A stretch of DNA of 64,000 nucleotides from a bacterium (GCA_016124445.1 WGNR01000009.1:1-64000), one strand, 5' to 3'; shown: positions 33,566-42,614, counted from the stretch's first letter. The notes: generated from the sequence alone by a model not told the origin. Numbers and translations: made by a program.

Positions 33566-33891
33566 GACAAAGGAACTCCACAGAAGGAAAAGAGATTAGA
33601 TGTGGGGCAGCGTAGGTCCTGGCGGGCAGCGCATACCCTGAAAGGTCGGGGTGAGACCGTGGGATTAGAATAGCCGTTGGCGATCTACTGTCAATTGTTT
33701 TCTTCAAGAAGGTAGCAATTTTGACGGTGAATACGCGACCAACGGTGCGTTCTGCGGAAAGCAATGGTTTCTGCCCAAAACAATTCAGTGCAGAGAGCCA
33801 GCCGCGCAAAAGAAAACGCAGGCCTCGGGGAGGAAGCCTGCGCGTTGGATTATTGTTTTGATCAACCGAGTTGATTCTGCTTCGGCCGAGC
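33566..33891. other. Intergenic region, no gene seen apart from a terminator
   Basis: The 326 bases upstream of the gene at 33014-33565 contain the terminator of the response regulator (33808-33844). The remaining 240 bases are moderately AT-rich near 33670-33720 and should hold the promoter for the downstream minus-strand gene. I found no clear -35/-10 pair and no open frame with a recognisable product. Confidence 0.5.
33808..33844 (-). terminator. Rho-independent terminator of the response regulator gene
   Basis: CGCAGGC (33817-33823) pairs with GCCTGCG (33836-33842) around a 12-base loop. On the minus strand it is followed by TTTTCTTTT. It lies about 50 bases after the stop at 33892. Confidence 0.7.
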
Positions 33892-34470
33892 TTAGGAGTT
33901 GACCGATTCCATGTCGAGCATGTGGCAGGCCTTGTCGACAAGGGCTTCGACAGAAAAAGGCTTCTGCATGAATTCGTTGGCGCCGCAGGCCATCAAGTCG
34001 GCGACCTTGTCTTGCTCGATCATGCCCGAGATGCAGAGGATTTTGACGTCTTCCATCGTCTTATCCATCCGAACCCGCTGGCAGACTTCTTTGCCGTTGA
34101 TATCGGGCAGCATGATGTCGAGCACCACGATGTCGGGGTGGAACTCTTTGACCAGCATACCGGCATCGAAACCGTTGTTGGCGGTTCGTAGGTCGAAGCG
34201 GCCGTCTCGCTCGAACGCATCGACCAGCAGTTCGACCAGATCGACGTCGTCATCGACGATCAAAGCTTTGCGCTTACCACTCTCCAGGGCGTCGGTCGGA
34301 ATGCCGTTTTCACGCATGAAGTTGTAAAGCTGGTCGCGAGGGATGCGTCGAAACCGGCTCCCGGGGACGCGAAATCCTTTCAATTGCCCCGAGTCGAAGC
34401 AACGAATAATGGTCTGTTGGCTGACCTTGCAGATCTTCGCCGCTTCACCGGTGGTAAAGACTGTTTTCAT
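33892..34470 (-). CDS. Response regulator with N-terminal excisionase-type HTH and C-terminal receiver
   Basis: This 192-residue protein has a MerR/excisionase-like helix-turn-helix (TTGEAAKICKVSQQTIIRCFDSGQLKGFRVPGSRFRRI, 6-43) in front of a receiver domain (68-180). The receiver has acidic DDD at 73-75, the phosphoacceptor Asp118 in VLDIMLPD, and Lys170 in QKPF. The domain order is opposite to that of typical response regulators. It would bind DNA through the small HTH and change activity on phosphorylation. The kinase is not certain; the one at 32133 is close but not adjacent. It has its own terminator and a long upstream region, which suggests a single-gene unit. Confidence 0.85.
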   Translation of the reverse strand: MKTVFTTGEAAKICKVSQQTIIRCFDSGQLKGFRVPGSRFRRIPRDQLYNFMRENGIPTDALESGKRKALIVDDDVDLVELLVDAFERDGRFDLRTANNGFDAGMLVKEFHPDIVVLDIMLPDINGKEVCQRVRMDKTMEDVKILCISGMIEQDKVADLMACGANEFMQKPFSVEALVDKACHMLDMESVNS

Positions 34471-34903
34471 GTTGCTGTCATCCTATCCCTAGCGTGTTTG
34501 GCAACCAATGCGATAAGTGTGGTTTGGAGGCCGCCACGATACCACGAGCATCCTCGCGCTCCGCGCATCCGTGTCAAACGAGTACATCCCGTTTAAAACT
34601 CTGATTTTCTGGAAGGTGTGTAATCGTTGCACCTCACGGTAAATGAGCATTTCCGCTCTTCATCCGGATATGCCCTGTTTACCGAATTTGCCAGATGTGG
34701 GAATTATATCGTCCCAGATTGCCACGTCAAGATTGATGTCATTTGCGCAAACTTAATGTTTGTAAGGCTTTGCGACAAAGGGTAGATGGATGGCCAATAT
34801 TTTGCCTAATCACAATCCAGCAGCTTACAAGAGCCAACCGACTTGATTTTTGGGCTGTTTTTGCCGGCAGCGGCGTGATAGCAGCCCGAAAGAAAGCACT
34901 AGC
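34471..34903. other. 433-base intergenic region without a recognisable gene
   Basis: The region is richer in A+T than its neighbours and lies between the response regulator and the end of mnmG, both on the minus strand. It contains the imperfect palindrome TGGGAATTATATCGTCCCA near 34700 and TTGCGCAA near 34745, either of which could be a regulator site. A weak hairpin with GGGCTG / CAGCCC near 34850-34890 follows mnmG but lacks a T-run. No RNA gene or conserved coding frame was recognised. Confidence 0.45.
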
Positions 34904-36742
34904 TTACTGGGTTTTGGGCCCCATCCGGCCGTCAAGATAAACCAACAATAATGCGATATCGGAGGGAGTAATTCCGCTGATTCGCTCGGCCTGGGCAACC
35001 GTCGTGGGGCGAATCCGCCCCAGTTTTTCCCTGGCTTCGGTCCGCATTTGAGTCAGTCTGGAAAAGTCGAAAGTTTCTGGAATTCGCTTGTAGGAGAGTC
35101 GCTTTTGCCGATCGACTTCGATCTGTTGTCGCGCGATGTAGCCCTCGTAACGCAGATCGTAGGTAACCTGCAGGGCGGCTTCCTCGGACGTCTCTTGCAA
35201 GCTGGGTGCGAGCTCACAGACCTGCTCCCAGGTCGAATCGTTACGCTTCAGAATATTGGCTAGCAACGTTCCCTGGTGACGGGCGTTGGCCAGCGTTTCG
35301 ATCGCCGCATCGATCTGTTGCTGCTTGCTGTTGAATGTCTCCCAACGCTTTGCGGAAATCAATCCGCGCTCAAAGGCTAGAGGTGTCAAACGGCGGTCCG
35401 CGTTGTCTTGCCGCAGCATCAAACGATGTTCGGCGCGGCTGGTGAACATGCGGTACGGCTCGTCGACGCCGCAGGTCACCAGGTCGTCGATCAGTACGCC
35501 GATGTAAGCTTGCTCGCGGCCAAGGATCAGGGGCTCTTCTCCGCGGCCTTCCAGTGCCGCATTGATGCCTGCCATCAGGCCTTGAGCGGCTGCCTCTTCG
35601 TAGCCGGTGGTTCCATTGATCTGGCCAGCGAAATACAAGCCAGTCACATCCTTGGTTTGCAGCGATGGCCACAGCTGATCTGGCGGGCAAAAGTCGTATT
35701 CCACGGCATACCCATAGCGCATGATCTGGGCGTTTTCCAAGCCTGGAATCAGTCGGAACATCTCGTCCTGAACATCGCGCGGAAGGCTGGTCGAGATGCC
35801 ATTCACGTACACTTCTCGCGTGTTGTGGCCTTCTGGCTCCAGGAAGAGTTGGTGTCGGTCCTTGTCGGCGAACCGCACGATCTTGTCTTCAATGCTCGGG
35901 CAATAACGAGGACCGCGCGAATCGATCTGGCCGCTATACATCGGGGCTCGATCGAGATTGGCCCGGATCAGGTCGTGGACTTTCTCGTTCGTGTACGTGA
36001 TGTGACACGGCATCTGCTCGAGGGTCAGCTTCTCGGTCAAATACGAAAAGGGCTGTGGCTGGTCGTCGCCGGGCTGCAGTTCGGTCTTATCGAAGTCGAT
36101 CGTATTCAAATTCAAACGCGGCGGCGTGCCGGTCTTGAACCGATCGAGTCGAAAGCCCAAACGGTTTAATGCACCACTAATGCCGGTGGTGGTTCCTTCG
36201 CCGCCGCGACCGCCTGGCGTTTTTGCTTCGCCGATATGCATGATGGCGGCCAGAAAGGTTCCGGTCGTCAGCACGACGCGGGGCGCGGCATAGATTGCTC
36301 CGCCATGCACGCTTACGCCTGTGATGTGCTGCTTGCCGTCGATTGTTTCGGTCAGAAGGTCGTCGACGATCTCTTGCCGCAGATCCAGGTTCGGTTGGTC
36401 TTCGACCGCCAGCTTGACCCACCACTGGTACGCCTTTTTATCGGCCTGAGCCCGCGGGCTGTGCATCGCCGGCCCTTTGCGGCGATTGAGCAGCCGGAAC
36501 TGGATGCCGGTCGCGTCGATGGCCTGGCCCATGACGCCGCCCATGGCGTCGATTTCGCGAACGATCTGCCCCTTGGCGATACCGCCGATCGCCGGATTGC
36601 AGCTCATCTGGGCGACGGTGTCGAGATTGGTGGTCAGCAGGGCGGTTTTCGCGCCCAAACGCGCAGCAGCCATGGCCGCTTCGGTCCCGGCATGCCCGGC
36701 ACCTACGACGATGACATCGTACTGATAACGAATTTCCGACAT
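34904..36742 (-). CDS. mnmG: tRNA uridine-5-carboxymethylaminomethyl modification enzyme MnmG (GidA)
   Basis: This 612-residue protein has the FAD-binding GAGHAGTEAA (14-23), CNPAIGGIAKGQIVREIDAMGG, PRGPRYCPSIEDKIVRFADK-type sequence (family signature 1) and GQINGTTGYEEAAAQGLMAGINAA (signature 2). Together with MnmE it modifies the wobble uridine of certain tRNAs in the cytoplasm. The start MSEIRYQYDVIVVG at 36742 fits the family; the upstream extension is not conserved in character. mnmE is not in the window. It is divergent from the nucleoside phosphorylase gene, with 123 bases between the two starts. Confidence 0.97.
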   Translation of the reverse strand: MSEIRYQYDVIVVGAGHAGTEAAMAAARLGAKTALLTTNLDTVAQMSCNPAIGGIAKGQIVREIDAMGGVMGQAIDATGIQFRLLNRRKGPAMHSPRAQADKKAYQWWVKLAVEDQPNLDLRQEIVDDLLTETIDGKQHITGVSVHGGAIYAAPRVVLTTGTFLAAIMHIGEAKTPGGRGGEGTTTGISGALNRLGFRLDRFKTGTPPRLNLNTIDFDKTELQPGDDQPQPFSYLTEKLTLEQMPCHITYTNEKVHDLIRANLDRAPMYSGQIDSRGPRYCPSIEDKIVRFADKDRHQLFLEPEGHNTREVYVNGISTSLPRDVQDEMFRLIPGLENAQIMRYGYAVEYDFCPPDQLWPSLQTKDVTGLYFAGQINGTTGYEEAAAQGLMAGINAALEGRGEEPLILGREQAYIGVLIDDLVTCGVDEPYRMFTSRAEHRLMLRQDNADRRLTPLAFERGLISAKRWETFNSKQQQIDAAIETLANARHQGTLLANILKRNDSTWEQVCELAPSLQETSEEAALQVTYDLRYEGYIARQQIEVDRQKRLSYKRIPETFDFSRLTQMRTEAREKLGRIRPTTVAQAERISGITPSDIALLLVYLDGRMGPKTQ

Positions 36743-36865
36743 CCAACTACCTTGCAATCGACCGGCCTGATGAGCGAAGCTTGTATTGTAGATCGTCCCG
36801 CGCTGGTTCGCGAAGGGGCGATTTGCATCTAATCCGCGCCAATCGACCCTCAGCCCCGGCAAATC

Positions 36866-37741
36866 ATGCTTTTAAGATACCTCGTTTCCAATTTTCTCAG
36901 ACAACAAGGCCACTCGGTGGTTCGCGACCTGGTATCGCAGCAACTGGCCGAGCAGAACGGGGAGCAGATTCCCCCAGAGGAGATCCCGAAGCCGGATGTT
37001 GTGGTGATGTTTGCCTTGGGAGTCGAGTCGGCTGGCTTCAAGGAATCGCTGCGGTCTGCCACGCCGGTGAAGATGGAAGATCGCGTCATCACGGTCGGCA
37101 AACTGGGGGATCAAGTCATCGGGGTGTGCGAATCTGGCGTCGGTCGAAAAGCAGCTTTGGCGGCCGCGCGAGATGTGATCGACATCATCGGACCGAAGTG
37201 GATCGTTTCCGCAGGGTTCGCCGGCGGATTGGTGCCGGAGCTTCGCCGGGGGCATGTGGTGATGGCCAATTGCGTCATTGACCTGGAGGGTAATGCGGTT
37301 GCGATTCCGTTGAACCTGAGCGACGAGCAGATCGAAGCCACCCCAGGTCTGGCCAGCGGAAGACTGCTGACGGTTGATCGTGTGATCGGCTCGGTGGAAG
37401 AGAAACGGGAACTGGGCGAAAAGCACGAGGCCGTTGCCGTCGAAATGGAAACCCTGGCGATCGCCCAGGCCTGTCAGCAGCAGGGTACATCGCTTCTTTC
37501 GGTACGGATTATCTCCGACACCGTCGATCAGCCCTTGCCGAAAGACCTGGAGAAGCTGATGAGCCAGAAGACCACTTCCGGCATGCTGGGTGCCGCCGCC
37601 GCGGCGATCTTCAACCGACCTGGCAGCATTAAAGATATGTGGAACCTCAATTCGATGGCCAATAAGGCGAGCGACAAACTGTCTGGGTTTCTGCAGGGGG
37701 TTCTCCCGCAACTTGATATTGCGGTGCGGAAAGAGGAATAG
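36866..37741 (+). CDS. Nucleoside phosphorylase, candidate HpnG or MTA/SAH nucleosidase-like
   Basis: This 291-residue protein is of the PNP/UDP phosphorylase superfamily. It has VVVMFALGVESAGF (45-58), GVGRKAALAAA, WIVSAGFAGGL (112-122), the base-specificity motif AVEMET (191-196) and the catalytic Asp in RIISDTVD (Asp218). MTA/SAH nucleosidases share this fold. HpnG is the same superfamily and removes adenine from adenosylhopane to give ribosylhopane; a hopanoid gene set surrounds this gene (shc-hpnH on one side, hpnC-D-E on the other), so HpnG is a credible alternative. The extra 40 residues at the N-terminus are unusual for MTA/SAH nucleosidase. The two possibilities cannot be separated from sequence by eye. 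Confidence 0.75.
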   Translation: MLLRYLVSNFLRQQGHSVVRDLVSQQLAEQNGEQIPPEEIPKPDVVVMFALGVESAGFKESLRSATPVKMEDRVITVGKLGDQVIGVCESGVGRKAALAAARDVIDIIGPKWIVSAGFAGGLVPELRRGHVVMANCVIDLEGNAVAIPLNLSDEQIEATPGLASGRLLTVDRVIGSVEEKRELGEKHEAVAVEMETLAIAQACQQQGTSLLSVRIISDTVDQPLPKDLEKLMSQKTTSGMLGAAAAAIFNRPGSIKDMWNLNSMANKASDKLSGFLQGVLPQLDIAVRKEE

Positions 37742-37764
37742 TTGCCAGGCGAGTTGCTGGATTC

Positions 37765-38160
37765 TCAGGTCGCTTTCTGAGGCGAATAGAGGGCGAACAG
37801 AAACGCTGCCGAAGCTAGGAAGATCACCCATTCGACGCCCGCCAGCACGTACGTTGTGTTGCCTATTCCGCTGTACAAGAAAAAGCTGATCGCGCGAAAT
37901 ACGACAGAGATCGCATGAATTGCGACACACGCGATCAGCATCGGCCGGGTTGCTTCCGGCATCAAAAGCGGCAGCAGGAAGATCAATCCCCAGGCCAATT
38001 CTACCCCGCCGTATACAACGAAGAACTCCGACTGGCCGCTCCCTTTCTCCAGATTGAAGCCGACCGATTGGGAGGTTGTGCCGGGCAGCGAGGCGCACCA
38101 GGCACCCAGGGAAAGATAGGCAGCGCCGATGATGGCCAGGAAGATACGGGTAGCGGACAT
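37765..38160 (-). CDS. Four-span membrane protein of unknown function
   Basis: Four hydrophobic segments are visible in this 131-residue protein (RIFLAIIGAAYLSLGAW, YGGVELAWGLIFLLPLL, MLIACVAIHAISVVF, YVLAGVEWVIFLASAAFLFAL), resembling DUF4345-type small membrane proteins. The ATG at 38160 is preferred over an in-frame GTG at 38184. It follows hpnE-C in genome order but reads the same way, about 66 bases downstream of hpnE's upstream side, so it could be the last gene of that operon's neighbourhood or independent. No conserved catalytic residues are seen. Confidence 0.6.
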   Translation of the reverse strand: MSATRIFLAIIGAAYLSLGAWCASLPGTTSQSVGFNLEKGSGQSEFFVVYGGVELAWGLIFLLPLLMPEATRPMLIACVAIHAISVVFRAISFFLYSGIGNTTYVLAGVEWVIFLASAAFLFALYSPQKAT

Positions 38161-38226
38161 GGCGGTTCTCTGTTGGTGAGACACGGTTTCTCAAGACATT
38201 TTGAGAACCGCAACGGCCGACACTTG

Positions 38227-39666
38227 CTAACTACAAGTGTCTTTCTTTCCCAGACCCCAGAGAATACGTGAGAGGAAGCTTGTCGATAGATCCGGATCGC
38301 CAACCACCTGGTGTTCGCCATATTTGCGGAGGATCGCTTCAGCCGCCAGGTAACCGCTGCGGACCGCTCCTTCCATGGTCGAAGGCCAACCGGTTTGGGT
38401 CCAGTCGCCAGCCAGGGCCAGGCCGGGAAGGATCGTCCCTTGCGACGGGCGGATGGTTTCTAACTCAGGCGTGGCTGAAAAGACAGCCTGTTTCTCGGTG
38501 ACGACCTGTTGGCCGACCAGGTTGGGTGTTTGATCGGCGCCGAATGCTTCCACTAATTCGCCCAACACTTTTTCGACCAACACCTTATGCTCAATCCCTG
38601 CCAACGATTGCGAGGCACTGATCACCACCTGGTAGTAATGGGCAGTCTTCTCTTTCAGTTGCCTCGGACCGTGATTGAAAACCCATTGGCTGGTCCGGTC
38701 CAGCAGCACGGCGTGCGGCAGGTCGGTCAGCGGCTGTTCGAGCCAGAGGTGAACACTCGAAATCGGAGACGACGCGATCCGATCGGTATGATCGAGCTTG
38801 GGCATCAGGTTCCGGAGAATCTTCGAGAATAGCTTCGGGGACTGGTGCCAGGGAACGGCGGCAATGAAGTTCTCGAAGCTGGCTTCGCTCCCTTGGCCGT
38901 AGCGAATGTTAAATCGCGAATTGAAGTACGCGACTTGACGCACCGGCGACTGGCGATGGAAGTGAACGCCACGCTCCCCCAGTCGCTGGGCCGCTTGAAT
39001 ATCGAAGACGTCTTGCAGCGGAATCTGTGGGACATAGATCGGGTAGGCATGGACATTCCGCAAGAAGCCATCCACGAAAACCTTACGCGCGGCGACGAAC
39101 GAGACATCTGAAAGGGGCGCGCCAAGGGCACTGACCAGCACCACTTCCCAGAACCTGGCGATGGCGGTCTCGGATTGAAGCTGTTCTTCCAGCCACGTGC
39201 GCATGGTGCGGTCAGCGTACTTTTTGATCGCCGACGGCGGAGCCATTTCCCACAGCGCGGAAACGATTCGTTTCAGATCGGGCTTGGAAAGGTACTTCTG
39301 TTGGCGAAATGCCCCGGCCAGGTGCAGCGGGGCCGGTAGCCAGCTATTTCCCTCGAACGGGTACGCATTACCGTCGCCATCGATGAAGTGAAGCCTGGTG
39401 TCGCGGCGGAAGCAGGACTGCAAGTCCAGCCGACGGCAGAGCCCCAGGAAATTGGTGCAGCAGCCCATCGCCACATGCTGGCAGCGGTCGATCAGCGAAG
39501 GATGGTCCGAGTCGCGATACGCTCCGGCCCGGCCCCCTAAAGATCGTTTGGCCTCGAATAGGTGGATCTCAAACGGAAAGCGAGATAACGCCTCGGCCGC
39601 GGCAATCCCTGCCAGGCCACCGCCGACGATGGCAATTCGCTGGCCGCGCATCGGCTTGGGGTCCAT
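38227..39666 (-). CDS. hpnE: Hydroxysqualene dehydroxylase HpnE
   Basis: This 479-residue protein is an FAD-dependent amine-oxidase/phytoene-desaturase-like enzyme. It has the dinucleotide motif GGGLAG (15-20) followed by LFEAKRSLGGRAGAY, and C-terminal PGLALAGDWTQTGWPSTMEG, a family signature that binds FAD. HpnE reduces hydroxysqualene to squalene, the last step of the HpnC-D-E route. The start at 39666 is set by a one-base overlap with the hpnD stop (TGATG). Together hpnC-D-E form a tight overlapping operon feeding the squalene-hopene cyclase. Confidence 0.92.
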   Translation of the reverse strand: MDPKPMRGQRIAIVGGGLAGIAAAEALSRFPFEIHLFEAKRSLGGRAGAYRDSDHPSLIDRCQHVAMGCCTNFLGLCRRLDLQSCFRRDTRLHFIDGDGNAYPFEGNSWLPAPLHLAGAFRQQKYLSKPDLKRIVSALWEMAPPSAIKKYADRTMRTWLEEQLQSETAIARFWEVVLVSALGAPLSDVSFVAARKVFVDGFLRNVHAYPIYVPQIPLQDVFDIQAAQRLGERGVHFHRQSPVRQVAYFNSRFNIRYGQGSEASFENFIAAVPWHQSPKLFSKILRNLMPKLDHTDRIASSPISSVHLWLEQPLTDLPHAVLLDRTSQWVFNHGPRQLKEKTAHYYQVVISASQSLAGIEHKVLVEKVLGELVEAFGADQTPNLVGQQVVTEKQAVFSATPELETIRPSQGTILPGLALAGDWTQTGWPSTMEGAVRSGYLAAEAILRKYGEHQVVGDPDLSTSFLSRILWGLGKKDTCS

Positions 39667-40550
39667 CAGACAGCCTCCGTCGATTGAGGCTTCCGCGATC
39701 GAAGCGGCAAATGTGAAATCGCCAGGTTGGCCAGAAGTTTTACCTTTTGCCACGAACCGACCTGAACTTTTTGACGCAGGACGATTTCTGGATCACGGGC
39801 GATTTGATGGAGCAGCGAGTGGTAGATTTCGGTCATCGCGTCGTAGATTCCGCGGCCGTCGTCAGCCAGGTCGTCTCGCAACCGGTGAGCTTTCTGGAAC
39901 AGGCTTTCGGCTCGCTCGATCTGAAATCGCATCAGTGGCTCGAACCCGGGGCATGTTTGCCCAGCCAGCAGCGATTCTTCGGAAACGTCAAAACGCTTGA
40001 GTTCGTCCAGCGGAAGATAGATCCGACCGCGTTGGGCGTCTTCGCGAATGTCACGGAGGATGTTGGTTAGCTGAAACGCAATGCCGGCCGCGATCGCTGC
40101 GTCTCGGTCAAAATCCTCACGCACACCCCAGATCGGCAGACAGCTTAAACCAATCGCAGAAGCGACCTGGTAACAGTATCTTTCCAATTCGGCGAAATCG
40201 GCGAAACGTGTCCGGGTTAAGTCGCTCTCTACGCCGTCGATCGACTCCAGCAGGTATTGCGCGGAGATCTGATAACGCTTGAGCGTATCAACGATTGCCG
40301 GTAGGCGATCGTCCTGGAAGTTACCTGATAGTGCGGCCTGGAATTGGTTTCGCCAGGCGTTCAGATTCGTGGCCTGGTCGCTTCCTTCTTCGTCGGCTAG
40401 ATCGTCGGTGTGACGAAAGAACGCGTACAAGGTGTACATAGCCTGGCGTTTTTCTCGGGGCAAGAACCAGAACGATAGTAGAAAGTTTGAACCAGAGCTT
40501 CTGGCGAACGTCCGGCAAAGGGCATAACTGTCCGCAAGATTAGCGCTCAT
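39666..40550 (-). CDS. hpnD: Presqualene diphosphate synthase HpnD
   Basis: This 294-residue protein is a trans-prenyltransferase of the squalene/phytoene synthase family. The first aspartate motif is DDLAD (49-53) and the second is DIRED (167-171) in ILRDIREDAQRGRIYLP. It condenses two farnesyl diphosphates head-to-head into presqualene diphosphate. The long upstream open frame is a shadow of hpnC; the ATG at 40550 overlaps the hpnC stop by four bases (ATGA). The overlaps on both sides imply a stoichiometric operon. Confidence 0.93.
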   Translation of the reverse strand: MSANLADSYALCRTFARSSGSNFLLSFWFLPREKRQAMYTLYAFFRHTDDLADEEGSDQATNLNAWRNQFQAALSGNFQDDRLPAIVDTLKRYQISAQYLLESIDGVESDLTRTRFADFAELERYCYQVASAIGLSCLPIWGVREDFDRDAAIAAGIAFQLTNILRDIREDAQRGRIYLPLDELKRFDVSEESLLAGQTCPGFEPLMRFQIERAESLFQKAHRLRDDLADDGRGIYDAMTEIYHSLLHQIARDPEIVLRQKVQVGSWQKVKLLANLAISHLPLRSRKPQSTEAV

Positions 40551-41494
40551 TTGGCTACCTCCGTGGTGGCGAGGCCAAAAGGCTTCTTGCGGACGCGGAT
40601 ATCCCACCAGGCTTGCAACAGGAGTTTCAGTTTTTTCCCCTTGCTGACGGTGGGGCGTTGCGACCAGGTATCGTAGTTCTGATTTCGAATCTGATTCAGA
40701 ATCGTTTGTCCGCCGCGCACGAACAAGGCAATATCGACTTTCAGGTTCGAGGGAAAGAAGTCGACAATCGGCTCTCCTGCTTCCAGAAGTTGACCAGCTC
40801 GACGTACCTCGTACTCGATCAGTTCCTTGAAGGCGTTCTCTTCGGCACAACGCGGCATGTCGTCGATCGAGAGCCCGAACTGCTGAAAGTCTTCCGCCGG
40901 GATGTAGATTCGACCGATTTCAAAATCGCGGCGGACATCTTGCCAGAAATTGGCCAGCTGCAGCCCGGTGCAAACCCGATCGGAATAGACCACCGCCTCG
41001 GGCGAGTAACAGCGTCCCAGATACATGACCAGGCGGCCGACCGGATCGGCCGAGTTGCGGCAGTAGGCTAATAGTTCCCGATAGGTGGCATACCGTTTCT
41101 TGGTCTGATCCTGACGAAACGCAATCAAAAGGTTCCGCAGTGGGGTAATCGGAATGCGGAACTCATGGATGGTCCGCTTCAGAGCCACGAATACCGGGTG
41201 GTGGGCCTCCTGCTGATAGCACGATTCCAATTGTTCTTCCCACCAGGCCAGCAGTTTCAGCCCTTCGGCGTCGTTGGCGGCCTCGTCGGCCAGATCATCG
41301 GCCCAGCGGCAATAGGAGTAAATCGCGGCGAAATGGGGGTGCAATTCGGTCGGAAGAAACCAGCTAATGACCGAGAAGTTTTCGTAAGAAGATGCCGTTA
41401 AATCCTGGCAATACGCGTAGGCATCGCTGGTACTGGGCGTCTGCCAATTGGCATCCGGGCCGTAGTTCAACAGTTGATGTTGAAAAGGAGTCAC
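40547..41494 (-). CDS. hpnC: Hydroxysqualene synthase HpnC
   Basis: This 315-residue protein is also of the squalene/phytoene synthase family, with motifs DDLAD (66-70) and DVRRD (186-190) in LANFWQDVRRDFEIGRIYIP. HpnC converts presqualene diphosphate to hydroxysqualene. Sequence alone separates HpnC from HpnD by the NFSVISWFLP segment and gene order. It probably starts with GTG (41494) in MTPFQHQLLN. It is the first gene of hpnC-D-E and is divergent from ispH, with an inverted repeat between them. Confidence 0.92.
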   Translation of the reverse strand: MTPFQHQLLNYGPDANWQTPSTSDAYAYCQDLTASSYENFSVISWFLPTELHPHFAAIYSYCRWADDLADEAANDAEGLKLLAWWEEQLESCYQQEAHHPVFVALKRTIHEFRIPITPLRNLLIAFRQDQTKKRYATYRELLAYCRNSADPVGRLVMYLGRCYSPEAVVYSDRVCTGLQLANFWQDVRRDFEIGRIYIPAEDFQQFGLSIDDMPRCAEENAFKELIEYEVRRAGQLLEAGEPIVDFFPSNLKVDIALFVRGGQTILNQIRNQNYDTWSQRPTVSKGKKLKLLLQAWWDIRVRKKPFGLATTEVAK

Positions 41495-41546
41495 GCGTTG
41501 TCCGGGTCGGTTGGATTTCGGTTCAAGTGCTGAGCAGAAGGCAGAT

Positions 41547-41569
41547 TTTGCGGAAATTGACGCCGCAAA
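41547..41569. promoter_or_regulatory. Inverted repeat in the hpnC-ispH divergent region, possible operator
   Basis: TTTGCGG (41547-41553) and CCGCAAA (41563-41569) are perfect 7-bp arms separated by AAATTGACG. The site lies about 55 bases upstream of hpnC and 105 upstream of ispH, so it could act on both. No matching regulator is known. Confidence 0.35.
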
Positions 41570-41673
41570 GAAAGTCCTCTTCCCCCCGACGTGCTGGCAC
41601 CTGACCTGATTGGCTGCTCTATTCCCTGCCTGGGCGTTACGGTAAGATGCAAAGTATGGAGGATGTCAGCCCG

Positions 41674-42612
41674 ATGAAAGTGATTTTAGCAAGTCCACGC
41701 GGCTTTTGTGCCGGGGTGAATATGGCGATCGAGTGTCTTGATCTGACACTCAAAACGTTTGGTGCCCCGATCTACGTCTATCACGAAATCGTTCACAACA
41801 AATACGTTGTCGAAACTTTCAAAGAGCAAGGGGCGGTCTTCATCGACGACCTGACCGAGGTCCCGCCGAAATCGATCCTTCTGTTCAGTGCTCATGGTGT
41901 CTCACCAGAAGTTCGCCAGGCAGCCAAAGACCGCGATTTGACCGCCATCGATGCGACTTGCCCCCTGGTGACCAAAGTCCATCTGGAAGCGATCAAGTTT
42001 GCGAAACTCGGCTACACGATCTGCCTGATTGGCCACGAAGGTCACGACGAAGTGATCGGCACGATGGGGGAAGCCCCCGAGGCGATCGTCCTGGTCGAGA
42101 CCGAGGAAGATGTCGACAAGCTGGAAATCGCCGATCCGGACAAGCTGGCCTACCTGACCCAGACGACTCTATCCGTTGACGATTCGACCCGGATCATCGA
42201 GCGGCTGCGAAAGCGATTCCCAGAGATCAAAGGGCCGCCGAAAGCTGATATCTGCTACGCCACCCAAAATCGCCAGGAAGCGGTTCGGATCTTGGCAAGC
42301 GAAGCTCAATTAGTGCTGGTTCTGGGAAGCCAGAACAGTTCCAACAGCCAGCGGCTTAAAGAACTCGCTCAGGAAACGGGCACAGCTGGTTACCTGATTG
42401 ATGGTGCCAAGGATATCGACCCCACGTGGTTTGACGGGGTCGAATCGGTTCTGGTTACCGCCGGTGCCAGCGCGCCGGAGGAAGTGGTGCAGGACTGTCT
42501 CGATTACCTGGTCGACAAGCATGGCGCGACGATCGATGTCCGTTCGATCCGCGAAGAAGAAGTCCATTTCCCGCTGCCTAAAGAGCTGCGGAAACTGGTT
42601 TCCTTGTCGTAG
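41674..42612 (+). CDS. ispH: 4-hydroxy-3-methylbut-2-enyl diphosphate reductase
   Basis: This 312-residue protein (from the ATG at 41674) has the IspH signatures: PRGFCAGV with Cys12, DATCPLVTK with Cys96, and ICYATQNRQ with Cys194. These three cysteines bind the [4Fe-4S] cluster. It makes isopentenyl and dimethylallyl diphosphate in the last step of the MEP pathway. Two further in-frame ATGs upstream (41647, 41656) add up to nine residues; GGAGG lies about 11 bases before the chosen ATG. It is divergent from hpnC, so isoprenoid supply is placed next to squalene synthesis. The stop is 2 bases from the end of the convergent DUF1080 gene. Confidence 0.95.
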   Translation: MKVILASPRGFCAGVNMAIECLDLTLKTFGAPIYVYHEIVHNKYVVETFKEQGAVFIDDLTEVPPKSILLFSAHGVSPEVRQAAKDRDLTAIDATCPLVTKVHLEAIKFAKLGYTICLIGHEGHDEVIGTMGEAPEAIVLVETEEDVDKLEIADPDKLAYLTQTTLSVDDSTRIIERLRKRFPEIKGPPKADICYATQNRQEAVRILASEAQLVLVLGSQNSSNSQRLKELAQETGTAGYLIDGAKDIDPTWFDGVESVLVTAGASAPEEVVQDCLDYLVDKHGATIDVRSIREEEVHFPLPKELRKLVSLS

Positions 42613-42614
42613 GA

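Noticed and set aside
39754..41494. Longer starts for hpnE and hpnD
   Set aside because: The added residues are low-complexity shadows of the upstream genes. The overlapping ATGs fit translational coupling and family length.
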